Shown here: positions 13,146-23,671 of the stretch, in pieces
Position numbering within the stretch: the stretch's first letter is position 1
Layout of the letters: each line of letters starts with the position of its first letter
From: Cornus controversa
Lineage: Eukaryota; Streptophyta; Magnoliopsida; Cornales; Cornaceae
Reading direction: 5' to 3'
Length of the DNA: 64,000 bases
Assembly (NCBI GenBank): GCA_026545225.1
Contig: CM048850.1
Span: 7,737,501 to 7,801,500 of the forward strand
Notes under the pieces: model-generated
What the model saw: the letters and a program-made list of their open reading frames with translations, nothing else
Told to the model about the DNA's origin: nothing
The model's database searches: none
Program-made: the position numbers and the translations under genes

Positions 13146-13395
13146 TTTGCAAAACTACAAGATTTTGCAGAGAGAGGGTTTTGATTATGCGAAACCCATG
13201 TTTTGCATGATCAAAATATCTCAATTATGCAAAATGAGAGGTTTGATCAAACAAAATTTTGCAGGGTTTTGGAATTGTAAAAGTCCCGAATGATAAAAAT
13301 CTTCGATAGTACTTCGCATAATCAAACATTTCGATTATGCGAAGATGACATTTTGATTGTGCAAAATGCACATTTCGATTGTGCGAAAATAATAA
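13146..13395 (+). repeat. Array of TTCGATTATGCGAA-type motifs at the LTR 3' end
   Basis: About eight variants of a GATTATGCGAA motif occur in both orientations. The best pair, CTTCGCATAATC (13312-13323) and GATTATGCGAAG (13333-13344), is a perfect 12-bp inverted repeat with a 9-nt loop. The array sits about 200 bp before the LTR end, as in the neighbouring family. Confidence 0.8.
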
Positions 13396-13602
13396 CTAGC
13401 AACCAGTGTGGTACAAGTGTGACCATGTGTGAGGCCTTAGCTAAGGATTGATGTTGAGTCATATGTAGACACGCGTATCTATACAATTATGCTTCCATAA
13501 TGATTTAAGGAGTGATAAGTGGTATTGATGTTTGATAATTCCCGTTCACCCCTATTTCCCTCCCTCCTAACCTCGCATCGGAAATTGGAGCGTGACACAT
13601 GC

Positions 13603-13776
13603 ACCACCAAGGTATCCCCAGCCGCCACCATGGTGGCAGAATCATCATCCACCACCATGCTTCCAATACTTCCAGCAGCCCTAATCAACACCAACACCAA
13701 CACTAACATCACAGTCAACCCCAACACCTACACCCCATTTAGCACCAAAACCACCTTAATTTTGGATTTGCTTTTG
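13603..13776 (+). pseudogene. C-terminal His/Pro/Gln-rich tail of the CACTA second gene
   Basis: This continues the frame interrupted at 11331: a proline/histidine/tryptophan-rich stretch and then a low-complexity run of Asn/Thr or Gln/His codons, depending on frame. Low complexity makes the frame choice uncertain; the continuity across the solo LTR is the main support. Confidence 0.45.
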
Positions 13777-14109
13777 TAGGTTTTATTTTGTTCCATTTTG
13801 GATCTATATTATTTAATGCATGCTTGTTTTATTTAAAAATGGACAAATTTGTTTGGTTTATGTTTTGTTTTGTTATCTTGGATTGTGATATAACTTGTAC
13901 TAGCTTATTGGTTTTTTTTATAAAAAAAGTCCTAAGGAATTGTTATGTAATTTATGCAATATTTATTTAATATTGTCATATATATAATTTATTTTGAATT
14001 TTGATATTAATATATTTTTTATATTGTTATTGGCTTAAGAAATATAAATTAACAAATCAAGCAAATTATAAAAATAAAAATTAAGCAAAATATATAAATT
14101 AAAAAAAGT
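13777..14109. other. AT-rich 3' untranslated part of the CACTA element
   Basis: Strongly AT-rich with no supported reading frame. It lies between the second CACTA gene and the subterminal repeats. Confidence 0.5.
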
Positions 14110-14451
14110 TATTTGCGGTATTAGGGACAGTCTAAATGTAGACATTAGGGATAGGACATACAATTCCTAATACGCATGCATAATAGTGATGTAGGCATTA
14201 AGGACAGGACATACCATCCCTAATACGAATGCGTATTAGTGACAAATATTGACAATCACTAATAGTCCAGTTATTAGTGACGGTCAAAATCATCGCTAAT
14301 ACACCACTTTTTTGTGACGGTAAAACTTGAATGTCACTAATGACATTTTGTGACGTGGCTTTTTGTGACGGTTCGATTTGAATATTGGCGACAAATTTAC
14401 GACTTTTAGTCACAGAATTGACTATTCCAAAAGCCCCATTTTCTTGTAGTG
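14110..14451 (+). repeat. CACTA 3' subterminal repeats and terminus
   Basis: Variants of TATTAGTGACGGT and its complement (ACTAAT, CGCTAATAC) recur in both orientations across 340 bp, as expected for subterminal binding sites of a CACTA element. The stretch ends CCCCATTTTCTTGTAGTG at 14451, the complement of a CACTACAAGAAAA terminus. The next three bases, TCT, are the candidate 3-bp target duplication; no 5' mate was found. Confidence 0.88.
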
Positions 14452-14609
14452 TCTTTACTATTGATTGGGGCCTAATAATTCAAGGAAACAAAAATTCAAG
14501 AACTCTAATTGTCACACCACGATTTCTAACACCCGGAAGGGCATGGGAAATGGGGGAGATTAAGTTAAACATCGATATATCATGCAAACAATCACGCTCT
14601 GATACCAAG
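14452..14609. other. Short flank with an antisense PBS and an LTR-like fragment
   Basis: It contains GCTCTGATACCA (14596-14607), the complement of a primer-binding site for initiator tRNA-Met, and TGTCACACCACGATTTC near 14511, which looks like a chromovirus LTR terminus. It is probably a scrap of an older minus-strand element. Confidence 0.4.
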
Positions 14610-16130
14610 TGTAATACCCCGTAATTTGAGAAAATTTAATTTATATTTAATTGGGGTTTTTATTTATTTTAATTGTTTATCTTGTGAATGTTTTACTTGC
14701 TAAATGCCCTATTTGTTTAACTTGTTTATTGAGTGACTAAGTGCTGAATGCTTTTTTTGTCTAAATTGTTTATTGACTATATTTAAATGCTAAATGTTTT
14801 AGGTTGTTTTATTTTATTTTTAGGTTAGACTACACCTTGGTAATTTTCTTTTCTTTTTTATTTATTAATTATTTTTAGTTGGGCTAGACTATTTGGGTTG
14901 GGCTATATATATATATATGTGAGCTAAATATATTATAACTATTATTTTAATTATTTAGAAATTATTTTAGTAATTATAGAAAAGATAAATAATAAATAAA
15001 TAAAGAGATAATAAAAAAAATTAGGGTTCAGTAGTTCCTACGCACAGACAGAGAGAGAACGGTAGACACTAGAAAAAAGGAGAGAAGGTGATTTTGATCA
15101 AAATCATAAGACAAGTTCAATCGATACACCTCCTCTTGGTACTTATAAACATAGTTAAATAATATTGTGCTCTTGTAAATCTTTTAGTGATTTGAACCAA
15201 AATTGATAAAAGGTTATTTTCTATTATGCGTTCTGAATATGGTATATACACAGGAAATGTTCATTTGTTTTATTGTGTATTTATATGTGTATGTGTGTAT
15301 GTATATATATACATGTATATATATGTATACATATATACATATATATACATGCATGTATATATATATATATGCAAGTATGTTCTGTATACAATTTTGAACA
15401 TGGATTTGCACATACATGGACTTTCGATTGGATTATAGTGTAATTATATGTGTAGGTGTTAATGTGTGTAATTATATTTATATATATGTATACGTATATG
15501 CATGTTTGTTTGATATATCATATAGAATTTGTATGAACAAAGGAGTTATGCTGTTAATGGATGCATTTTTTTTGTTAAATCAATTAGTGTTTGAGCCCTT
15601 TGAATGATTTTGTATTTCCTATGGTGTGGTTATTGCGAAAGTGGATGAAATAGGAAGCTTCAAAAATAAGAACCCTAGAAAGTTAAACTTAGGGGTTTTC
15701 AATTTGATAAGTTTTTGGTGAAGATTTAGATACCAGATTGTAATTGAAAGTATAAGAAATGAATTTGTACAATTTTGGGTGGCTTTTGAGGCTGGGTTAT
15801 GGCCGAAAAGGGGCTGGGAGGTCGAATGAACAGTGATGGGTCGCCCGCTATGCGATTGGTGCTGAAGGAGGATGAAGATGAACAAGGGCTGCATAAGCCC
15901 AAGTGAGCTGCCAGCACGTGGGCCCTGTTCCGGTGGCCGGCGGGGATCGAAAAAGTGGTGGTCCGGTCCCACTCGCGGTGCCCAACCACTGGGCCCAATT
16001 TGGGCTTAGTCCATAATATTTAAATATTTTTTTATTTTTAAATTGAAAAAATAGGAAAAATATTTTAAATTACTTTTAAATTCTAGAAAATTCGCAAAAT
16101 TCAAATTTATCTTTTTTGGACAGAAAATAC
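14610..16130 (+). mobile_element. Truncated LTR (5' 1.5 kb) of the same family as the 47-kb element
   Basis: It starts TGTAATACCCCG, like the LTR at 47359. It then follows the same order on the same strand: a GGGTTGGGCTA motif, a TATATA run (about 14910), AATTAGGGTT...ACGCACAGA (about 15020), a GTAT/ATAC-rich stretch (15260-15380), and a GC-rich block ending GGGCCCAATTTGGGC (about 15990-16005). It is even closer to the 60353 LTR (shared GGGTTCAGTAG). It stops near 16130 where the minus-strand Athila-like ORF begins; the last 2 kb and the minisatellite are missing. Confidence 0.75.
15260..15380. repeat. Alternating TA/GTAT/ACAT tract
   Basis: A low-complexity run of TATATA, GTATAC and CATATATAC variants inside the LTR. 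Long reading frames on both strands here (Tyr/Ile/Val-rich) are products of this repeat and not genes. Confidence 0.85.
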
Positions 16131-16139
16131 ATGGGACTT

Positions 16140-16898
16140 TAATTTCAAGATGGAATGGATATTCCCAATCACTCGCACTATCCAATGCCTTGGCTACAAC
16201 CTTGGAATAGAACTTTTCAATCTGGCCCCAGAAAATCTGTGGGAATGACAGCCAATGCCCAAAATGTATGGCATATAAAGCTCTAAGGAACTCTTGACGC
16301 CTCTCGGTTTTATGTCCAATGGGACATATATTCTTGAACAAAACAGCATCAAGGAACCATAGATGATTTGGCATAGAATATTTTGAAGCTGCATTCCGCT
16401 TTAGCCCAGAGAATTGGTTAGCACACAAACGTGTAACCAAGTTACCCACCGACAAATCATCGGTAGAGGAGTGTAGATATTGTTCAAATCATCCGGGCAT
16501 TCATGAGGACATCCCATGGCAAAAGCAATCGATGGCATATCAACCTGAACTAATGTTCCATCTACCGAAGAAATAAGCACACTCTGCTCATCAGGTTTTG
16601 GCATTAAGTTCTGATAAAAGACCTTGACGAGCCTCAGGTAGATAGTCGTAGATAATGGAACAAAAATCAAAGCTAATGGACGACGATGGATGTCAGAAAT
16701 CCCCCATCGTGTCTCGGGAAACATAACATATAGTTTGGCGATGTCAAACGTCGCTTCAAAATTTAAGGCCCTTGGAGGCCATCTCTCATGAATTCCATCT
16801 CGGCGAGATCTAGAGGAAACGGGTGTTGGATCATGTCGTGCTCGGCGAGGATTGCGCGAGCTTGAAGCACCTTGGTGAATTGCTCTCTTTGGTGCCAT
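16140..16898 (-). pseudogene. 'Putative plant transposon protein' ORF of Athila-like element G1
   Basis: The ATG at 16898 gives a basic N-terminus (MAPKRAIHQGASSSRNPRRARH, Arg-rich). The family core follows: FDIAKLYVMFPETRWGI, RLVKVFYQNLMPKPDE, then VDMPSIAFAMGCPHECPDDL. The frame shifts once near 16440 and continues as CANQFSGLKRNAASKYSMPNHLWFLDAV, QEFLRALYAIHFGHWLSFPQI and ASDWEYPF to about 16140. Compared with the copy at 1-1075 it has lost the C-terminal coiled coil, cut off by the junction with the 14610 LTR. It lies downstream of RNaseH on the same strand, the usual place for this extra ORF. The role is unknown; the basic N-terminus would suit nucleic-acid binding, but that is inference. 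Confidence 0.75.
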
Positions 16899-17786
16899 AG
16901 AAATAGAAAAAGCTTGGTTGAGGATTTAAATCAAACACTTGGCGTGCACAATAAAAGTGTATCCTTCAACCTCTTCTTTCAGCAATTTTTCCACCCCAAA
17001 TTGAACAATTCAATGCACCAATTATGTCTCCCAAACTTGGTCTTCAAAAGCCCTCAAAAAGATTGGCACAATTTTATAAAATAAAAACTTCACTTACTTT
17101 GATGTAGAACTTAAAAAAGTGATAGTTTTCTTGAGAACTAGTGATGATCAATCCGAATTTGATGTTGATGTTGATGTTGATGTTGATGATGATCAATGTT
17201 GAATACTTGTTTAAGAATCACTAATTGAAGAAAATATATTCCTGGTTGAAGTAGGAGTCAAATTGGAGCTCAAAGATGTCAAGGAAGCAAGTAGTAACAT
17301 CAAAGTAGGAGAGGGAGGCTTTATATAGCAAGAATTTTCGGGCAGCCCACATATATGCTTGGGCGATTGATCCCCCAGCAATGGACGATCGATCGCCCAG
17401 CTGGTTGGTCTCCTAGATTAGGAAAAAATGGGGGCGATCGATCCCCCCTTACTTGGGCAATCGATCCCCCCAGCTGATGCTTGTAAAGCCTTCATCGCCT
17501 AAGGTCGACCGAGACATGTATTTTTGGAGTCTCTATCGCCCAAGTTCAACTGAGAGCTCGTTTTTTCACCCGTCTTGAGTCCAAAGACCTCGGTACACCT
17601 CTTGGCATCCTCCAGAAGTAACTTATACATCAAAAACTCAAAAAAAACACATCAAAACGCAACTAAAATTGAAAGAAAACTAAAACTAAAAATCACAATC
17701 AAATAAACTAAAGAAATTAAAGGATAGAAATACATACAAATCCTACAATTTAACATCCATAGGAGACAATCAACTCTCTGAAGAGA
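16899..17786 (-). promoter_or_regulatory. Non-coding leader/promoter region between RNaseH and the extra ORF of G1
   Basis: On the minus strand there is an AT-rich stretch, then an array of GGGCGATCGATCGCCC-type motifs (17361-17473), then a TATATAA box (complement of 17318-17330), a short CT-rich stretch, a GATGTT microsatellite (17161-17188), and finally the ATG at 16898. The arrangement looks like an internal promoter and untranslated leader for the extra ORF. It also occupies the place where integrase should be. Confidence 0.55.
17361..17473 (-). repeat. Array of GGGCGATCGATC(G)CCC palindromes
   Basis: Four variants occur at 17361-17376, 17385-17399, 17430-17447 and 17455-17472, built around CGATCGATCG flanked by G and C runs. 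Each is a near-perfect palindrome. The array ends about 30 bp upstream (minus sense) of the TATA box. Confidence 0.8.
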
Positions 17787-20051
17787 TTAAGTCATATAGA
17801 TGGGATCCGTCAAGTCGACGGACTCCACGTCTCTTTTTGACACAAATCCTTCTACACAATGCTTCAACCTTTGCCCATTAACTTTTTCATCAAAAATGCC
17901 AAACAATTGTTCATCCAAAAATGAGTCACCAATAGGTAATGCATCGATCACAGGCTCAGAATCAATCTGGGATAAATGATCCGCAACTACATTCTCTGTC
18001 CCCTTTTTGTCCTTAATCTCCAAATTAAATTCTTGCAATAATAAAATCCATCGAATAAGATGCGGTTTGGTTTCTTTTTTAGCCAATAAGTGTCTTAATG
18101 CTGCATGATCAGAGTAGACAACCACCTTAGACTCCAATAAATAAGAACGAAACTTGTTCAGAGCAAATACTACAGCTAGAAGCTCTTTCTCTGTGGTTGT
18201 ATAATTGAGTTGGGCATCAGAGAGAGTCTTACTAGCGTAATAGATGACATATGGTCGGTTCTCTTCTCTCTGTCGCAACACTGCTCCTACTACATAATCA
18301 GAGGCATCACACATGATTTCAAAAGGTAGAGCCCATTTTGGAGATTGCATGATTGGTGCAGAGGATAATAAAGATCAAAGCTTCTCAAAAGCTTGCACAC
18401 ATTCTTCATCAAAGGAAAAGGAAACATCTTTAGATAATAAATGGCACAATGGTCGAGCAATTTTACTAAAACCCTTGATGAATCTTCTATAGAACCTAGC
18501 ATGGCCTAAGAAAGAACGAACTTGCTTCACCGAAGTTAGAGGAGGCAGAGTAGCAATTATGTCAATCTTTGCTTTATCAACCTCAATGCCTCTCTCTGAA
18601 ACAATATGGCCCAACACAATACCCTATTTCACCATGAAATGGCTCTTCTCCCAACTAAGTACCAAATTCTATTCTCGGCACCTTTGAAGCACAAGTGATA
18701 AATTGCTCAAACAATCTTCAAACGATGATCCAAAAATAGAGAAGTCATCCATGAACACCTCCAAGAATTTTTCCACCATGTCAGAAAATATAGCCATCAC
18801 ACACCTTTGGAATGTCACCGGAGCATTATATAATCCAAATGGCATACGACGATAAGCAAAAGTGCCAAAGGGACAAGTGAAAGTAGTCTTCTATTAATCT
18901 TCTGGATCCATAGCCACTTGGTTATAACCAGAGTAGCCATCCAGAAAGTAATAATAACTCTGACCAACTAACCTTTCAAGTATTTGATCAATGAATGGGA
19001 GAGGAAAGTGATCCTTCCTTGTCATGGAATTGAGCTTTCTTTAATCAATGCAAACACGCCAACCTGTGGCAGTACGTTGTGGAACAAGCTCTCCCATAGA
19101 GTTAGGGACAATAGTAAGACCAAACTTCTTAGGAACCACTTGTGTTGGACTCACCCATGTGCTGTTAGAAATTGGATAAATAATACCTGCATCAAGTAAC
19201 TTGACAACCTCTTTTTTTACCACCTCCTTCATGTTGGGGTTCAGTCACCTTTGTGCCTCTCTAGATGGCTTACATCCTTCTTCCAGATGAATTTTGTGCA
19301 TGCAAATCGAGGGATCAATGCCCTTAAGATCAACAACACTCCACCCAATTGCTTCACGATGTTGATATAAGACCTCTACTAAGCGCTTCTCTTGAGTTTC
19401 TGTCAGATCAAAGGCAATGATAACTGGAAGAGTTCATTGTGCCCCAAAAAATACATACTTTAACTTGTCAGGCAAGGGCTTCAACTCTAATTATGGAGGG
19501 GACTCCAATGAAGGCACTAAGGGAGTGTAAGAGAGAGAAGGTAGTGGCTTGATTAGAATTCTCCATAGTGGAGTATTCTGAATAGCATCCACTTCCAACG
19601 TAGAATTTACCTCTTCGCACAACTCTTTATCATAAATTATGTCATAGCATAAAGAGACTTACATACCTCCAAGGAGTTTCGAGATACAGAGGATGAAACA
19701 AATTCTTCTACACATTCGTCAATATCATCCATACAAAACACATCACTCTGATTTGGAGGGTGTTGGATAGCATTGAACACATTAAGCATGACATTCATGT
19801 TGCCAAATGAGATATCCATGATCCCCGACCTATAATTTATGCAAGCATCAGCAGTAGCTAAGAAAGGTCGACCAAAGATCACTGGAATGTGCCTCTTTAG
19901 GTTATGAACTGGCTCAATGTCAAGTACAATAAAATCAATAAGAAAGTAAAACTTGTCCACTTTAATGAGCACATCTTCAATGATCCCTCGGGGTTGCTTT
20001 GTTGATCTGTCTACAAATTGCAATACCACCGAGGTAGGCTTCAATTCTCCC
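17787..20051 (-). pseudogene. Athila/Tat-like protease, reverse transcriptase and RNaseH remnant (G1)
   Basis: Reading the minus strand, the protease region at 19637-20051 has LGELKPTSVVLQFVDRSTKQ and VIFGRPFLATADA. Reverse transcriptase covers about 18375-19232: WVSPTQVVPKK, a degenerate middle with stops, an FMDDFSIFG active-site box near 18745, then LGHIVSERGIEVDKAKID and VRSFLGHARFYRRFIKGFS. RNaseH is at 17787-18350 ([45 protein letters not shown]). Nothing resembling integrase (zinc finger or DDE) follows. Stops near 18624 and in the palm show inactivity. Upstream, gag is missing because the element is joined to Copia A at about 20052-20067. Confidence 0.85.
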
Positions 20052-20110
20052 AACAAGTAACTTTTTTAGACTCGTGAAAAGTCACATCTTTGCTAACAAG
20101 TAACTTTTTT
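20052..20110. repeat. 16-bp direct repeat at the gypsy/Copia junction
   Basis: AACAAGTAACTTTTTT occurs at 20052-20067 and 20095-20110. The second copy belongs to the Copia sequence (also present in Copia B near 27474). The first sits exactly between the Athila-like protease and the start of Copia homology, so it looks like filler copied from nearby. Confidence 0.6.
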
Positions 20111-20946
20111 TCCAAAACCATCTGGGCACCACAATCTATATCCCTTGACCCAGTCTCATAACCAAGAAATATGCACTTCTTAGCCCTCAGTTCAAGCTTT
20201 CCCTAATTGACATGAGTATACGTAGGACACCCAAATATTCCTAGATCACTATAACTAGCAGGAGAACCGGACCATACCTCCTCCAAAGTCTTACAGTCAA
20301 TAGAGGCTGGTTCACCAAGAAACAAGCTGTGGAAATAGCTTCAGCCCAGAACATTTTGTTTAACCTAGCATTGGAAAACATACACCGTGCTCTCTCCAAT
20401 AGTGTTCTGTTCATTCATTCTTCAACTCCATTCTGCTGTAGATTTTTCCTCACTATGTGGTGTCTCATAATCCCGTGAGTCTTGGAGAACTCATTAAATT
20501 CTCCATCATAAAATTCTAAGTTGTTGTATGTCCTCAAGCATTTAACTTATTTTCCAATCTACTTTTCAATCAAGGTCTTCCCCTACTTGAACGTGACAAA
20601 TGCCTTATTCTTGTGTTTCAAAATATAAACCCAAATTTTTCAAAAAAAAATCATCAATCAATGTCATCATATATTTACCACCACCATGAGAATTAACATA
20701 AAAATGACCCCAAAGATGAGAATGGATATAATCCACTGTGCCCTTGAACCTGTGAATTCTCGTACTGAACTTCACTATTTTTTGAAGATATAATGCTCAT
20801 AGAAATCCAGCTTCACAGTTTTCTAACCACCAAGCAGACCCTACTTACTTAGAACATCTATCCCCTTCTCACTCATATGCCTAAGTCTCATATGCCACAA
20901 TCCGAGTTGATCTAAATCCAAATTCTAGGATGATACTGCAGCGAAC
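20068..20946 (-). pseudogene. Copia A: pre-integrase/integrase segment
   Basis: It matches Copia B (27440-28340) along its length. At the high-coordinate end, the minus strand reads a LWHMRLRHMSEKGIDVLSK pre-integrase motif near 20860-20930. A stop-ridden integrase core follows (QNG-like region with IPQ/ELKNE...), then a SGYRLWCPD-like block near 20120-20150. Reverse transcriptase and RNaseH are lost at the junction with G1. It is separated from its gag/protease half by the solo LTR at 20947-22440. Confidence 0.75.
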
Positions 20947-22440
20947 TGATTGTGTGTTGTGAGTGTATCAATTAAAATTACCACACTTCACAATAGAACG
21001 AATTCCTTACAGAATAGGGCTATCGAAAAGGGTGTCAAACCTCAAGAATTATGGACTGAATGAGTTGGTACATAATTAATTCTAATTAAATTTAGAAAGA
21101 ATAGGTGGCTGAATTTTATATTTAAACTAATTAAATAAACAAATAAAATAAAACAAAGGAAATAAAGAGTGTAGATAATATGAGATAAATCTAGGGTATT
21201 TGACTTCACCACTAACATCACAATCAATAGTCAATTGAATTAACTATGGGGGATTACATCATGTATAAGTGGTGTCGATAGCTACAAGTGTGCTGCATCC
21301 GTCAAGAAGATAACATATGATTAAGGCTAAGTCATGGACTATCTTTGATTGGCATGGGCCATCTGCCTAACTACTCTACTCTAGGGTGCAGTATGGTCCA
21401 TCTTCAGTAGGCATACTCCATCAAAGTGTTTAATGATATATTCAGTTATTACCATTGTGTAATAATTGCTCTCATAATCACAGAAAATAAGAGAGATTGA
21501 GTTCAATAACAACAACTAAATATCTAAGACAAGATAAGAAATTATTGAAAATAAATTTATAAGACTTTTATAGCTCAATTCTATAATAAGAATCCTCTAA
21601 ATTACACAATCTATGCATGTATATAAAGGTCCCCAATAATTAAAACAATCAAACCATTGATGCTTAGTTAGGGCTACATCAAAACTCTAGTGAATGAACT
21701 AGCCGCTCATGGTAGAAGAAGATGCTTCAACGATTGAGGAAGAAGACATCATCTTCATGAATTACGCGCAAGACTTCATTCTCCAATGATTCTCCACTCC
21801 AAAGCTCTGCAAAGTATGTCTTCAATTTTGTCCAAAAGCTCTCCAAGACTCCCTCCAAACAGCCTCCAATTAGCCCCTTTATGTACCAAGAGAATACACC
21901 AAAGTCCTAATCCAATTAGGAATTAATTAGGTTTTTCCGCAGCACTAAACAGGTGAGTTTTTTCTTCTAACGTTCGGCCCAAATTTTGACCCACTAGAAG
22001 TTTGATTCATGAAATTTTTGTGAAATACAAAAGTGTCTAGAATCAATTTTTGTTTAATACATTCAAAAATTAAGTCAATTTGAGGCTCAGAAATAAGACT
22101 TCTGGTCCATTTTTCAAAATGGGATTTAAACTGTATTAAGCGCAGAATTAGGCTTTAGGCCCGTAACCTTCTTAAGTAACTACAATTCTCTTGGACCTCT
22201 TCCTTAGGCTGATTTGAATTAAAATATGAATTTGAATGGATCCCTTTGATGTAGGCTTCATATAACCCTCTTAGATGTCATCTTTAAAAGCTCAAAATCA
22301 TGGTTTTATTTGAAATAATCATTAAGGCCCTAAAAATACAGAAAACACTAGAACAAAGTAAAATCACAAAATAATCTATCACTAAGAGAATAAAATACGC
22401 AACTTAATAGGCTAGAATGCGTAACACTCAACGTCGATCA
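20947..22440 (-). mobile_element. Solo LTR of the Athila-like family inserted in Copia A, TSD (C/T)GAAC
   Basis: On the plus strand it begins TGATTGTGTG and ends CGTCGATCA, flanked by CGAAC (20942-20946) and TGAAC (22441-22445), a 5-bp duplication with one mismatch. The empty site is visible in Copia B near 28330-28345 (GATACTGCAG then TTGAACCCGTGAC). It matches the LTR at 1890-5594 in inverse orientation, so it belongs to the Athila-like family. At 1494 bp it has no internal region. Confidence 0.88.
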
Positions 22441-23640
22441 TGAACCCGTGACTATGCTACCCTATAATGGATACAAACCATGCTACTTCAGTCTCTTCAT
22501 CACCACAAGAGCACCCTTTGAAACCCTAATAACTTCACCTTCAACCTTATAATTGCACATGATGGAATTTAGTGTACTTAGAGAAAATCAAATTTTTCTT
22601 TAGTTCTGGAATATACTTGACGTCAGTTAGTGTTCTCACTATATTATCAAACATCTTGATTAGAACTATACCGATACCTACAACCTTGCACGACACATTA
22701 TTCTCCATTAGAACTTTCTTTCCATTAGTACAAAGATAAGAGGTAAACCAATCCTTGTTTGGACAAATATGATACGAGCAATCCGAATCGAGAATCAACT
22801 TATCACTAGAGCCACGAACAAAAATTGTGGGAACGTTACCACCATTTGAATCATTACCATCTGCAATAGCCACTTCACTGGCTTCAGGGGATTTTCCTTT
22901 TCCCTTCTTACGCTCCAGATAGTCTTTTCTCAAGTGTCCTTCCTTGTGATAAGTGAAGCATTTCAGCATATTCAATTTGTTCTTAGACTTAGAATGACCT
23001 CTGCTGCCAGACCCTCCCTTCTAATTTGTTCTCCCTCTAACAACCAAGCCTGCTGCCAAACATTTTGTATTGCCCTCCAACGTCATTCTCTGCGAATCTT
23101 TATAATTCAATGTTGCCTTCACGTCTTACATGGACAAATTAGTTCTACCATACATCATCGTATTCATAAAGTTCTTGTACGAGGATGGTAGAGAACACAA
23201 CAGAATAATAGGCTGATCCTCATTCTCTATTTTAAATTGATATTCCTTAAATCCATGATGACAACATTAACCTTGTCAATATGGTCTTTCAGAGATGAAC
23301 CTTCCCGCATCTGAAGAGTGAACAACCGCTCTAAATACAAGCGATTCATAAGATATTTCATTATAATATGAGACTCCAGCTTGTTCCACAACCCATCCAT
23401 CGTAGTCTCTCCAGAAACTTCTCGCAAAACTTCTTTACTCAGGCAGAACCAAATCACACATGTGGTTTCTCTATAACATCCTCTTTTTGCCATCCTTCCA
23501 CTTTTTTGGCAGAGCATCCCTTCCCTTCAATGCCTTAGATAAACTGTGTTAAACCAATAGAACCTGCATCCTAACCCATTATAGGTTGAAACCATTCCTA
23601 CCATTAAACTTCTTAATTTTCAAAAACTTGGTCATCATTC
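22441..23640 (-). pseudogene. Copia A: gag and protease segment
   Basis: The minus strand starts near 23638 with MTKFLKIKKFNGRNGFNL, then KALKGRDALPKKWKD (typical Copia gag). The UBN2-like gag core lies at 23227-23517 (TTMDGLWNKLESHIIMKYLMN). The zinc knuckle near 22960 reads CFTYHKEGHLRKDY and has lost two cysteines of the CCHC pattern. The protease block near 22770-22800 is LILDSDCSYHICPNKDWF, where the usual DSGCS has become DSDCS. A stop and frameshift between the gag pieces make it non-functional. It is bounded on the right by the PBS and LTR. Confidence 0.85.
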
Positions 23641-23671
23641 CAACTTCGAACCGAAAGCTCTGATACTAGTT

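Larger units (their letters stand above)
11332..13597 (+). mobile_element. Solo LTR (chromovirus type) inserted in the CACTA second gene, TSD CATGC
   Basis: The LTR begins TGTAGAGGTCGAG and ends GGAGCGTGACA, flanked by the perfect 5-bp duplication CATGC (11327-11331 and 13598-13602). Removing the LTR and one TSD copy rejoins the Gln/His/Pro-rich frame of the CACTA gene. No internal region or second LTR is present, so it is a solo LTR left by LTR-LTR recombination. Its order of TATA box, CT-rich leader, splice-donor-like site and late palindromic array mirrors the LTR at 2216-5047, which suggests the same superfamily but a different family. Confidence 0.93.

Noticed and set aside
15203-15438. 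Overlapping Tyr/Ile/Val-rich frames on both strands
   Set aside because: Products of the alternating TA/GTAT tract.
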